From Candidatus Rokuibacteriota bacterium (GTDB taxonomy: Bacteria; Methylomirabilota; Methylomirabilia; Rokubacteriales; CSP1-6), in assembly GCA_016179165.1 (NCBI GenBank), contig JACORX010000086.1, positions 1 to 19,605 on the forward strand: DNA of 19,605 nt, written 5' to 3'. Of the stretch, positions 7,805 to 15,923 are shown piece after piece (position 1 is the first letter of the stretch; every line of letters starts with the position of its first letter). The translations under genes were made by a program, and so were the position numbers. The notes beneath the pieces are model-generated. The model was not told where the DNA came from. It was given only the letters and a program-made list of their open reading frames with translations, and did no database searches.

Positions 7805-8233
7805 ATGCCCACCGACCTCCTGACCCTCGCACGCGAGCGCGCCCAGGCCAATCTCTTCTGGTGCTACCTGGGCGTCCAGGTCGACGACGCCGGCGAGGGC
7901 TGGGTGCGCCTCCGCGTGCCTGTCAAGGACGGGCTCAGAAACTCCGCCGGCGCGCCCGTGCACGGCGGCGTCCTCGGTTCCCTCGTGGACATGGCCGTGG
8001 GCGGCGCCCTCGGAACCACCCACGAGAATGCCGGCGGCGGCGTGGGACAGGCCACGCTCGACCTCAACGTCAGCTTCCTCGCCGCGCCGGGCGACGGCGA
8101 CATCGTCGCCGAGGGACGGCTTCTCCGCCGCGGGCGCTCCATCGCCTTCGGCGAGGCCCGCATCACCGACGGCGCGGGCAAGCTCGTTGCCGTCGGGCGC
8201 GCCACCTACATGCTGCTCCTACCCAAGACCTAG
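7805..8233 (+). CDS. PaaI-type hotdog-fold thioesterase, 142 aa
   Basis: A small hotdog-fold acyl-CoA thioesterase of the PaaI/YdiI type (usual length about 130-150). The landmark N-S-A-G-A-P-V-H-G-G at residues 46-55 contains H53, and D62 in LVDMA lies on the central helix where the catalytic acid sits in this family. It is expected to release CoA from an aromatic or short acyl thioester in the cytoplasm; the acyl group cannot be predicted. It is first in a two-gene operon, with a 23-base gap to the dehydrogenase. There is no Shine-Dalgarno sequence before ATG 7805, and a close promoter suggests leaderless translation. Confidence 0.87.
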   Translation: MPTDLLTLARERAQANLFWCYLGVQVDDAGEGWVRLRVPVKDGLRNSAGAPVHGGVLGSLVDMAVGGALGTTHENAGGGVGQATLDLNVSFLAAPGDGDIVAEGRLLRRGRSIAFGEARITDGAGKLVAVGRATYMLLLPKT

Positions 8234-8256
8234 CACCCGCATCAAAGGAGAATCCT

Positions 8257-9228
8257 GTGCCCACAAAGATCGTCTTCGCCCCGAAGATGCCCGACCCCAT
8301 CATGGAGACCGCCCGCTCGATGATCCCCGAGGGCTTCGAGATGGTCGAGACCGAGCACGACCACCCGGACTTCCTCAAGCACGTGGCGGGCGCCGAGTAC
8401 TACATCGGGTTCCCGCGGGCCGGCATGGGCGAGGCTTTCTTCAAGGCCGGGTCGGGACTCAAGCTGGTCCAGCTCATCAGCGCGGGCTACGACAGGATCG
8501 ACGTACCCGCGGCAAAGAAGGCCGGCGTGCCCATCGCCAACAACGGCGGCTCCAACTCCGTCGCCGTCGCCGAGCACACCATGATGCTGATCCTGGCCGT
8601 CTACAAGAAGATGGCCTGGCACCACGTCAATGTGACGCACGGCAAGTGGCGCGTCGGCGACTTCGCCACCACGCGGACCTACGAGCTGGCGGGCAAGAAG
8701 CTCGGCATCGTGGGCCTCGGCACCATCGGCAAGAAAGTGGCGCGCCGTGCCGTCGGCTTCGACATGGACATCCAGTACTACGACATCGTCCGGCTTACCG
8801 AGGACCCGGAGGACGCCCTGGGCGTCACGTTCACCCTTTTCCCCGAGCTGCTCCAGACATCCGACGTGGTCAGCCTGCACGTGCCGCTGAACGACACGAC
8901 GCGCAAGATGATGGGCGCGCGCGAGTTCGCGATGATGCAGAAGGACGCCATCTTCATCAACACCTGTCGCGGTCCCGTCGTGGACGAAGAGGCCCTGCGC
9001 CACGCGCTGCTCTCGAAGCAGATCTCCGCGGCGGGCCTCGACGTCATGGTCGAGGAGCCGCCGCTCATCAACCACCCGCTCTTCGGCCTCGAGAACGTCA
9101 CCTTCACGCCGCACTCGGCGGGGCCGACCTGGGAGAACTGGACCAAGGCGTTCCGGAACGCCTTCGACAACGTCCAGCGGGTAGAGCGGGGAGACAAGCC
9201 CCTCTGGATGATTCCGGAGATGCGCTAA
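8257..9228 (+). CDS. D-2-hydroxyacid dehydrogenase (NAD-dependent), 323 aa
   Basis: A member of the D-isomer 2-hydroxyacid dehydrogenase family (hydroxypyruvate/glyoxylate reductase, phosphoglycerate dehydrogenase and relatives). Numbered from GTG at 8257, the nucleotide loop GLGTIG is at 153-158 and the catalytic residues are R238 (NTCRGP), E267 (VEEPPL) and H286 (TPHSAGP). The Asp at the end of the second Rossmann strand (YYDIVR) favours NAD over NADP. It reduces a 2-keto acid or oxidises a D-2-hydroxy acid; the substrate is not resolved. The start is fixed by AAAGGAG at 8244-8250, six bases before the GTG; reading further upstream would run into the thioesterase gene. Its TAA (9226-9228) overlaps the stop of the convergent amidase gene, so no terminator lies between the two. 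Confidence 0.9.
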   Translation: MPTKIVFAPKMPDPIMETARSMIPEGFEMVETEHDHPDFLKHVAGAEYYIGFPRAGMGEAFFKAGSGLKLVQLISAGYDRIDVPAAKKAGVPIANNGGSNSVAVAEHTMMLILAVYKKMAWHHVNVTHGKWRVGDFATTRTYELAGKKLGIVGLGTIGKKVARRAVGFDMDIQYYDIVRLTEDPEDALGVTFTLFPELLQTSDVVSLHVPLNDTTRKMMGAREFAMMQKDAIFINTCRGPVVDEEALRHALLSKQISAAGLDVMVEEPPLINHPLFGLENVTFTPHSAGPTWENWTKAFRNAFDNVQRVERGDKPLWMIPEMR

Positions 9229-10619
9229 GCGAGCGGCGGGCGGCGGGAGTTCCAGCCAGCCGCCTGCTCGTAGGCATGGCCGAGCCGCAGCACTACCGAT
9301 TCGTCGAAGGGGCGGCCGATCAGCTGGATTCCGATGGGACGTCCGTCGGCCGAGAATCCGCAGGGCACGGACAGCGCTGGCAGTCCGAGGGTGTTGAGAG
9401 GACGCGTGAGCCGCGAGAACCGGCCCATCCGCTTGACCACGTCGTCGGTGCTGCCCGACTTGGCCTCGGCCAGGGGCGGCGCGGGCTCCGGTATCGTCGG
9501 CGCGACGAGGACATCCACCCTCGAGAACACCCCCGCGATGAATTCGCGGGTGAACCGCGCCCGAAGGCGCGATGCCTGGATATAGTCGTATGCGGACACC
9601 TGGAGGCCCGGTGCGAGACGCGCGAGCACCGCGGGCTGAAGCTCCCCCGGCCGTTCCTTGAGGATTCGCGAGTGAATGGCCGCGGACTCGGCGCGGACCA
9701 TGACGTTGTTGCATGCGGCCACCATCGGCTCCGGGTCCGGCAGGTGGAGCGGCTCGACGTGGGCGCCCAGCTCGCTCAGCGCGGCGACCGCAACACGGAC
9801 CGCGGCGTCCACCTCTTGATGCAGGCCGTCGAAGTAGTAGTTCTCGGGCACGCCGACGCGGAGGCCGCGCACCGGCCCGTCGAGGGCGGCGATATAGTCC
9901 GGCACGCGGCGGCGGCTCGACGTGGCGTCGGCCGGGTCGTGTCCGGCGATGACACCCAGCAGGATCGCGCAGTCTCGCACCGTCAGCGCCATCGGACCCA
10001 GGTGATCGTAGGACCAGGACAGCGGCATCGCCCCGGCGCGGCTCACGCGACCGTAGGTCGGCTTGAACCCGACGATCCCGCACGCGGCCGCGGGCAGTCT
10101 GATCGAACCGCCCGTGTCGCTGCCGAGGGCGCCCGCGCAGAGTCGCGCCGCGACCGCCCCACCCGATCCGCTCGACGATCCGCCCGTGATGTGGCCCGGG
10201 CGCCACGGGTTCTGAGCATCCCCGTGGTGGGCGTTGTCACCGAAAGGGCCCATCGCCAGCTCGCTCATATTGAGCTTGCCGAGCGTCACGGCGCCGGCCC
10301 GCGACAGCCGCGTCACGGCGGTGCACTCCCGCTCGGACAAGAAATAGTCGGGCGTCCGCGTGCCGCACGATGTCGGCAGCCCGCGCACCACGCACAGGTC
10401 CTTGTACGCCAGCGGAATGCCGTGGAGGGGACCACGCGGCGCCTCCGTCTCCAGAGCGCGGGCCCGTGCGAGCGCGCCAGGAGCGTCCACGGTGATGAAG
10501 GCGCGCTGCGTCGAGTCGAGCCGCGCGATCCGGTCCAGATACTCGCGCACCACCTCGATGGGCGAGAGATTCCTCGTCTTGATCGCCTCCGCGAGACTGC
10601 CGATGGTCCAATCGCTCAC
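9225..10619 (-). CDS. Amidase-signature hydrolase in the liv operon, 464 aa
   Basis: An amidase-signature enzyme with a complete triad: K73 (AYKDL), S148 in the glycine/serine-rich GGSSSGSG and nucleophile S172 (DTGGSIR). The 24-residue gap between the two serines is typical. The C-terminal RPIGIQLIGRPF segment and ending SRRPPLA resemble the amidase at 433-1869, so the two are paralogues, but this one has no GatC-like partner. GTG at 10619 is supported by GGAGGG (10631-10626) six bases upstream; the open frame continues upstream only as a shadow of livF. It begins 13 bases after the livF stop and is the last gene of the transporter operon. That placement implies it acts on an imported amide or a product of one. 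The exact substrate is open. Confidence 0.9.
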   Translation of the reverse strand: MSDWTIGSLAEAIKTRNLSPIEVVREYLDRIARLDSTQRAFITVDAPGALARARALETEAPRGPLHGIPLAYKDLCVVRGLPTSCGTRTPDYFLSERECTAVTRLSRAGAVTLGKLNMSELAMGPFGDNAHHGDAQNPWRPGHITGGSSSGSGGAVAARLCAGALGSDTGGSIRLPAAACGIVGFKPTYGRVSRAGAMPLSWSYDHLGPMALTVRDCAILLGVIAGHDPADATSSRRRVPDYIAALDGPVRGLRVGVPENYYFDGLHQEVDAAVRVAVAALSELGAHVEPLHLPDPEPMVAACNNVMVRAESAAIHSRILKERPGELQPAVLARLAPGLQVSAYDYIQASRLRARFTREFIAGVFSRVDVLVAPTIPEPAPPLAEAKSGSTDDVVKRMGRFSRLTRPLNTLGLPALSVPCGFSADGRPIGIQLIGRPFDESVVLRLGHAYEQAAGWNSRRPPLA

Positions 10620-10632
10620 GTGATGCCCTCCG

Positions 10633-11339
<707 letters not shown>

Positions 11340-11343
<4 letters not shown>

Positions 11344-12056
11344 GCCCCTTCCCCCAGATAGGCCTCGATGACGCGCCGATCCCTCGCGACCTCGCCGGGG
11401 GCGCCTTCCGCGAGCTTCTCTCCGTGGTGGAGGACAACCAGGCGGTGAGAGAGCGCCATGATGGCCTGCATGACGTGCTCGATGATGAGGAGGCTCACGC
11501 CGCGCGCGTGGATGCGCCGGATCAGCCCGATGATCTCGTCGATCTCCGTCGGATTGAGACCCGACATGGCTTCGTCGAGGAGCAGCATCTCGGGACGCGT
11601 GGCGAGGCCGCGCGCGATCTCGAGCCGCTTGCGGTCCGAGAGCGTCAAGCTGCGCGCCGGCAGGTCGCGGCGCGGGCCCAGTCCCACGAAATCCACGATC
11701 TCGCCCGCCAGCCGCCGCGCCGCCACCGCGTCGCGCTCCCGGTTGAAGGCGCCGACCATGACGTTCTCGATCACGGAAAGCCCGGCGAAGGGCTGGACGA
11801 TCTGGAACGTGCGCGTGAGACCCAGGCGGCAGATCGCGTGCGGTTTTGAGCCGACTATGGACCCGCCCTTGAAGCGGATCTTGCCCGAGGTCGGCGCGTG
11901 GAACCCGGCGATGAGGTGGAACACGGTGGTCTTCCCCGCGCCGTTCGGTCCGATGAGCCCGACGATCTCGCCCGCGTCGAGGCTGAGGTCGAAGTTGCTG
12001 ACGGCAAGGAGCCCGCCGAAGCGCTTGGTAAGCCCCGACATCTCGAGGAGGCTCAT
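11340..12056 (-). CDS. livG: Branched-chain amino acid/amide ABC transporter ATPase LivG
   Basis: The first ATPase of the importer, 238 residues. Walker A GPNGAGKT at residues 36-43, the segment LTRTFQIVQPFAGLSVIENV typical of LivG, and Walker B LLLLDEAMSGLNPTE with the catalytic Glu are present. The signature region reads LTLSDRKRLEIARGLA rather than canonical LSGGQ, a degenerate form common in LivG. ATG at 12056 overlaps the livM TGA as ATGA. The upstream extension of this open frame is a shadow of livM. Confidence 0.94.
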
Positions 12057-13006
12057 CGCCGACCGGCGCGCGCCCGGCGCTCCCGGACGAGGCCGACTAT
12101 CCCCTGAGGCAGGAACGAGATCACGAGCACCAGGATGGCGCCGTAGAGCATGATGTCGGCGCCCGCGCGCCCGCGTAGCACGTAGCGGGTCAGCTCCGAG
12201 AGCGGCGTCAGCACGAAGGATCCCAGGACGGGTCCCAGCACCGTGCCCGCGCCGCCCACGATGGCGGGCAGGAGCGCGCCGATGGATACGCCCGGTCCGA
12301 AGCTGATGGTCGGGTCGATATAGGCGAAGTACTGCGCGTAGAACGTGCCGCCGAGCGCCGTGAGGAAGGACGACAGGGCCATGGCGCGGAGCTTGGTGGC
12401 GAGGGCATCCACGCCCGCTGTCTCGGCGGCGTCCTCGTTCTCCCGCACGGCGGCCAGGGAGAACCCGAGCCGCGAGCGCCCGATCTTCCACGTCAGCGCG
12501 AGCGCCAGCGCCCCCATGGCGAGGATGATGTAGTAGTACGGCAGCTTGCCCGAGAACATGAACATCTCAGGTGCGGCACGCGTGCTCGGCACCACGAGGC
12601 CAAGCGATGACCCGACGGCCTTGGTGTTCACCCCCACGACCCGCAGCATCTCCGCGAAGGCGAGCGTCACCAGGGAGAAGTACGGGCCCTTGAGCCCGTA
12701 GCGAAACGAGAGATACCCCTCGAAGAGACCGAACGCCGCGGCCAGCGCGCCGCCCAGGACCATGCCCACCCACGGCGTCAGCCCCACCTGGAGGAGCAGG
12801 AGCGTCGAGGTGTAGGCGCCGATGCCGAAGAAAGCGGCGTGGCCGAACGAGAACTGCCCGGCGTAGCCGCCGAGCAGGTTCCACGCGATGCCGAGATAGG
12901 CCCAGAAGAGCACGCTGATCAGCACCTCGAGGTGATACTTCGGCAGGAGCGGTGGCAGCGCGACGAGCGCCGCGACCGCCAGCGCGCCGGCCGCCCTAGC
13001 GATCAC
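12053..13006 (-). CDS. livM: Branched-chain amino acid/amide ABC transporter permease LivM
   Basis: A 317-residue inner-membrane permease with many hydrophobic segments. The stretch LLGGYAGQFSFGHAAFFGIGAYT near residues 44-66 is the hallmark of LivM, and the C-terminus VLVISFLPQGIVGLV is also typical. It forms the translocation channel with LivH. The annotated GTG at 13006 overlaps the end of livH by 11 bases and has only a weak GGCGG upstream, so the precise start is less certain than the frame. Confidence 0.93.
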   Translation of the reverse strand: MIARAAGALAVAALVALPPLLPKYHLEVLISVLFWAYLGIAWNLLGGYAGQFSFGHAAFFGIGAYTSTLLLLQVGLTPWVGMVLGGALAAAFGLFEGYLSFRYGLKGPYFSLVTLAFAEMLRVVGVNTKAVGSSLGLVVPSTRAAPEMFMFSGKLPYYYIILAMGALALALTWKIGRSRLGFSLAAVRENEDAAETAGVDALATKLRAMALSSFLTALGGTFYAQYFAYIDPTISFGPGVSIGALLPAIVGGAGTVLGPVLGSFVLTPLSELTRYVLRGRAGADIMLYGAILVLVISFLPQGIVGLVRERRARAGRR

Positions 13007-13871
13007 GCGAGCCGCCGAAGAGACCCTGGGGACGGAACAGCAGCACGAGCACGAAGATCATGAAGACGACGAGCTGCTTGAGCGAGCCGGGCAGAAAGGC
13101 CGCGCCCAGCGACTCGGCGAGCCCCACGATGAAGCCGCCCGCGAGCGCGCCCATGAAATTGCCCATGCCGCCCAGCACCACGACGACGAAGGCCATGATG
13201 TTGAACGACTCGGCGACATCCGGCGCCACGTAGAAGAAGGGCGTGATGAGGGCGCCCGCCACGGCGACGCAGGCCGATCCGAGGCCGAAGGCCGCCGCGC
13301 GGATGCGGGCGACATTGATGCCGACAAGGGCGGCGCCTTCGGGCTCTTCCGCCAAGGCCCGGAGCGCCTTCCCCACATCAGTGAGACGCAGGAACGCGAA
13401 GAGCCCCACGGCCATCAGCACGGCGCCGCCCGAGGCCACGAGCCGCGGCACCTCGACCAGCGCCTCGCCGATCATGAAGGACGCGTTCGAGTAGGCGACC
13501 CTGACGGTACGGAAGTCTCCCTGCCACAGCACGAGCGCCAGGTTCTCGAAGAAGAGCGCCAGCCCGAGCGTGAGCAGGAGCTGGTTGTGCTCGGCAGCCG
13601 AGCGGTTGGGCTCGATGACGACTTTCTGGATGACAACGCCGAGCGCAAAGAAGAGCGGCGCGGTCAGAATCACCGAGAGGTACGGATCGACACCGGCCAG
13701 GGCGAAGAGCCAGTACGTGGTGTACATCGCGAGCATCATCACCGCGCCGTGGGCGAAGTTGATGATGCGCAGCACGCCGAAGATCAGGCTGAGCCCGCTC
13801 GCGACCAGCCCGTACACGCCTCCCAGCAGCAGACCGCTGACGACGGCCTGCAGCAGGAGCCCCCCGGTCAC
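12996..13871 (-). CDS. livH: Branched-chain amino acid/amide ABC transporter permease LivH
   Basis: A 291-residue permease. The N-terminus GLLLGGVYGLVASGLSLIFGVLRIINFAHGAVMML is the classic LivH signature, followed by further membrane helices, a VVVLGGMGNFMGALAGG segment and the ending LLFRPQGLFG. It pairs with LivM. GTG at 13871 has GAGAAGAGGAC just upstream, with tight spacing. The start lies 49 bases past a palindromic element that separates it from the binding-protein gene, so its message may be partly uncoupled from the gene before it. Confidence 0.94.
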   Translation of the reverse strand: MTGGLLLQAVVSGLLLGGVYGLVASGLSLIFGVLRIINFAHGAVMMLAMYTTYWLFALAGVDPYLSVILTAPLFFALGVVIQKVVIEPNRSAAEHNQLLLTLGLALFFENLALVLWQGDFRTVRVAYSNASFMIGEALVEVPRLVASGGAVLMAVGLFAFLRLTDVGKALRALAEEPEGAALVGINVARIRAAAFGLGSACVAVAGALITPFFYVAPDVAESFNIMAFVVVVLGGMGNFMGALAGGFIVGLAESLGAAFLPGSLKQLVVFMIFVLVLLFRPQGLFGGSRDR

Positions 13872-13920
13872 GTCCTCTTCTCGCCCAAGGACGGGACGAG
13901 CAGTCTCTGGAACGCCCCAC

Positions 13921-14045
13921 CAGCCTGCTCAAAAAGGTCCAGATGCGAGGCGGCGCCTGACGGCCGCACGCGAGGCGTAGTCCTTCTACGTTGAGCGTGC
14001 GGCCGAAGGCGCCAACGAAGTAGATGGGCCTTTTTCAGCAGGCTG
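13921..14045. repeat. Palindromic element A (125 bp) between binding-protein gene and livH
   Basis: The ends are inverted copies: CAGCCTGCT at 13921-13929 and its complement at 14037-14045, continuing with AAAAAGG at 13931-13937 and CCTTTTT at 14029-14035. Further in, GGCGCCTGACGGCCGCACGC (13952-13971) mirrors the segment near 13994-14013 with one base missing. The centre is CGTAG, a 5-base loop, CTACG (13976-13990). The whole element can fold into one long imperfect hairpin. It begins at the base after the TAG stop of the binding-protein gene. It resembles REP/BIME or MITE-type extragenic palindromes. No open frame is inside. It shares sequence modules with element B. Confidence 0.8.
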
Positions 14046-15311
14046 CTAACCTTTCCACTTCGGGACGGGGAAGACCGGTTTGGCCTCGGCGAAGCGCGCC
14101 GGGCCGACGACCACGGGCTTGCCGTTCTGGACCTGGATCAGCGCGGGCGTCGCGTTGATGCCCTCGCCCGAGTCGTCGAAGCGGATCGCGTCCTGGGTCA
14201 GGATCTGGTCGCTTAGGTTGGTCTTGGCGATCGCGTCCCGGATCTTGTCGCGATCCGTCGAGGCGGCGCGCTCGAGGGCGTCCTTGAGCACGAAGGTGAC
14301 CTGGTAGCCCTGGACGCCGTGGTTCGCCATGGTCGAGCCGAACTTCTTCTGGTACGCGGCGAAGACGGCACGCGCCCGCGCGCTCTGCGGGTTGTACCAG
14401 TAGTTGCCGTCGAAGAGGTGCTCGGTCAGCTCACGATTCTCGGCGATGAACTTCGGGTTCGAGTACGCCGCGTTGGCGAGACCGACCAACGCACTGACGC
14501 CGATCCTGAGCTTGGCCGCCGTCTCGGCGATGAGCTTCGAGTCGCCGTAGTAGCCGCTCACGATCAGGAGGTCCGGCCTCGCCGCCTTGACCTTGGAGAG
14601 CTCCGAGGTGAGATCCGGCGAGCGCAGGTTGTAGGGAATGCGCTGCACCAGCTCGTAGCCCATGGTCTTCGAGAAGGCCTCGACGTGGTTGCCCATGGTG
14701 GTCCCGAAGTTGCCGTCCTCGTGCATCATGGCCACGCGCTTGATCGGCACATTGGCGTTCTTGGCCATCTCGAACATATTGTTCACGGTGAGCGTGGCCA
14801 TGCCCCTGCCATTGGGCTGCATGCGGAAGATGTACTTGAGCCCCCCCTCGGTCAGGTTGTCGGCGACCGCGGCCAGCAGCAGGAACGGCGTCTTGTTCTT
14901 CTCGGTCACCTGGCGCACGGAGAAAGCCACGAGGCTCGAGAAGGGGCCGATGATGGCGACCGCGCCCTGGTCGATGAGGCGCGAGGCCTCGGAGTTTCCG
15001 AGCTCGACCTTGTTCTGGGTGTCGCCGGGCATCATCGTGATCTTCGCGCCGCCCAGCGACTTGATGCCGCCGGAGGCGTTGATCTCGTCCACCGCGAGCG
15101 CCAGCCCGTTGAGCGCCAGCCCCGCCTCGTACGCGAGCGGCCCCGTCACGGGCAGGAGGTAGCCGACCTTGACCTCGCGGGTCTGCGCCCTGACGATCGC
15201 CGGAAAACCCGCCACGGTCGCCGCCGCGCCCGCCGTGGTAAGGCCCGCCGTGGAAAGGAAGGTGCGCCGGCTGACCGGCCCGCCCGACAGACCCCGCGTG
15301 TGCTCGCTCAT
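14046..15311 (-). CDS. livK: Tat-exported substrate-binding protein of the liv-type transporter, 421 aa
   Basis: A periplasmic-binding-protein type 1 (Leu/Ile/Val-binding fold) that captures the solute for LivHMGF. Residues 14-19 read SRRTFL, a twin-arginine motif, followed by an Ala/Thr-rich hydrophobic stretch and probable cleavage after A42 (IVRA|Q), so it is probably exported folded by Tat. The mature start VKVGYLLPVTGPLAYEAGLALNGL and the phrase AIIGPFSSLVAFSV fit the family. Numbers are from ATG 15311, which has GGAGG seven bases upstream; frames from further upstream are not conserved-looking. It is first in the operon. Ligand identity (branched-chain amino acid, amide or other) is unresolved; the operon amidase argues for an amide or amino-acid derivative. 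Confidence 0.92.
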   Translation of the reverse strand: MSEHTRGLSGGPVSRRTFLSTAGLTTAGAAATVAGFPAIVRAQTREVKVGYLLPVTGPLAYEAGLALNGLALAVDEINASGGIKSLGGAKITMMPGDTQNKVELGNSEASRLIDQGAVAIIGPFSSLVAFSVRQVTEKNKTPFLLLAAVADNLTEGGLKYIFRMQPNGRGMATLTVNNMFEMAKNANVPIKRVAMMHEDGNFGTTMGNHVEAFSKTMGYELVQRIPYNLRSPDLTSELSKVKAARPDLLIVSGYYGDSKLIAETAAKLRIGVSALVGLANAAYSNPKFIAENRELTEHLFDGNYWYNPQSARARAVFAAYQKKFGSTMANHGVQGYQVTFVLKDALERAASTDRDKIRDAIAKTNLSDQILTQDAIRFDDSGEGINATPALIQVQNGKPVVVGPARFAEAKPVFPVPKWKG

Positions 15312-15382
15312 CGTGTGCCTCCACTCTTGGCTGGATGGTCCGTGGCCGTGCCGGCCGGTGTGGCGTGCTCCCAATGCGCGGG

Positions 15383-15411
15383 AGCCTAGCACTCGCCCTC
15401 GGACCTGTCAA
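15383..15411 (-). promoter_or_regulatory. Promoter of the liv-type operon (TTGACA-N17-TAGGCT)
   Basis: On the minus strand TTGACA (15411-15406) and TAGGCT (15388-15383) are 17 bases apart. Predicted start is near 15376, giving a leader of about 65 bases that carries the GGAGG before ATG 15311. The -35 box is 5 bp from palindromic element B. Confidence 0.6.
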
Positions 15412-15416
15412 CGCGC

Positions 15417-15543
15417 GGTACTGGGCCAATTTGCTTCCCCATACTTCGTTCTCGGTCGCCAGCGACGCTCAACGTACACCCACGTACGCCTCGCATCGCT
15501 GGCTCCCTCGGGCCTCGTCTGGCTCGCAACTTGACCCAGTACC
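15417..15543. repeat. Palindromic element B (127 bp) between divergent promoters
   Basis: The ends GGTACTGGG.CAA.TTGC (15417-15434) and their complement (15526-15543) pair with two mismatches. GCCAGCGA near 15458-15465 pairs with TCGCTGGC near 15496-15503, and the centre is CGTAC, 6-base loop, GTACG (15473-15488). It shares ACTTCGTT (15443-15450), ACGCTCAACGTA (15465-15476) and TACGCCTCGC (15485-15494), in the same order, with the minus strand of element A, so the two belong to one family. It fills the gap between the liv promoter and the promoter of the DUF4387 gene. No open frame is inside. Confidence 0.8.
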
Positions 15544-15558
15544 CAACACGCGGCGGCC

Positions 15559-15587
15559 TTGACAGCCCGCGCGCTTGATGGTGCGAT
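15559..15587 (+). promoter_or_regulatory. Candidate promoter of the DUF4387/AtuA-like operon
   Basis: A consensus -35 TTGACA is at 15559-15564. After 17 bases comes TGCGAT (15582-15587), a weak -10 with three of six consensus bases. The predicted start near 15594 is three bases before ATG 15597, which has no Shine-Dalgarno sequence. Confidence 0.4.
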
Positions 15588-15596
15588 GGGGCCTCC

Positions 15597-15923
15597 ATGC
15601 GGCGGACCATCGGCGACATCGCGGCCTTCGTCACCAGCAAGAACGCGGGGCCGTTCCTCCTCACGCTCGACATCGTCTTCCCGGACAGGGCGACCTACGA
15701 GCGCTTCAAGGCCTTGAAGGCCCTCGACCGCGTCACTGTTGCGGGGCTCTACGGCGTCATGGCCGAGGATGTCCTCAAGATCATCGAGTTCGATCCCGCC
15801 CACGCCGTGAAGATCACCATGCGCCGGGCCTGGGGCTCGGGGGCGGTCGGCGAGGGCGACGTCTACGGCGCCCAGCAGCACGTGCCGTTGATGGAGCATG
15901 CCGTGCCGTGGGAGGACGCGTGA
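15597..15923 (+). CDS. DUF4387 family protein, 108 aa
   Basis: A small soluble protein matching my memory of the DUF4387 family, with the opening IGDIAAFVTSKNAGPFLLTLDIVFPD and a YGAQQHVPLM segment near the end. Its biochemical function is not established. Members are encoded next to AtuA/DUF1446-type proteins, as here, where the stop overlaps the following GTG as GTGA; a role as a partner subunit of that protein is likely. No Shine-Dalgarno sequence precedes ATG 15597, but a TTGACA box lies 33 bases upstream. Confidence 0.8.
   Translation: MRRTIGDIAAFVTSKNAGPFLLTLDIVFPDRATYERFKALKALDRVTVAGLYGVMAEDVLKIIEFDPAHAVKITMRRAWGSGAVGEGDVYGAQQHVPLMEHAVPWEDA

Noticed and set aside
12057..12491. N-terminal extension of LivG
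   Set aside because: It overlaps livM in another frame, and ATG 12056 gives the normal LivG N-terminus with an ATGA overlap.
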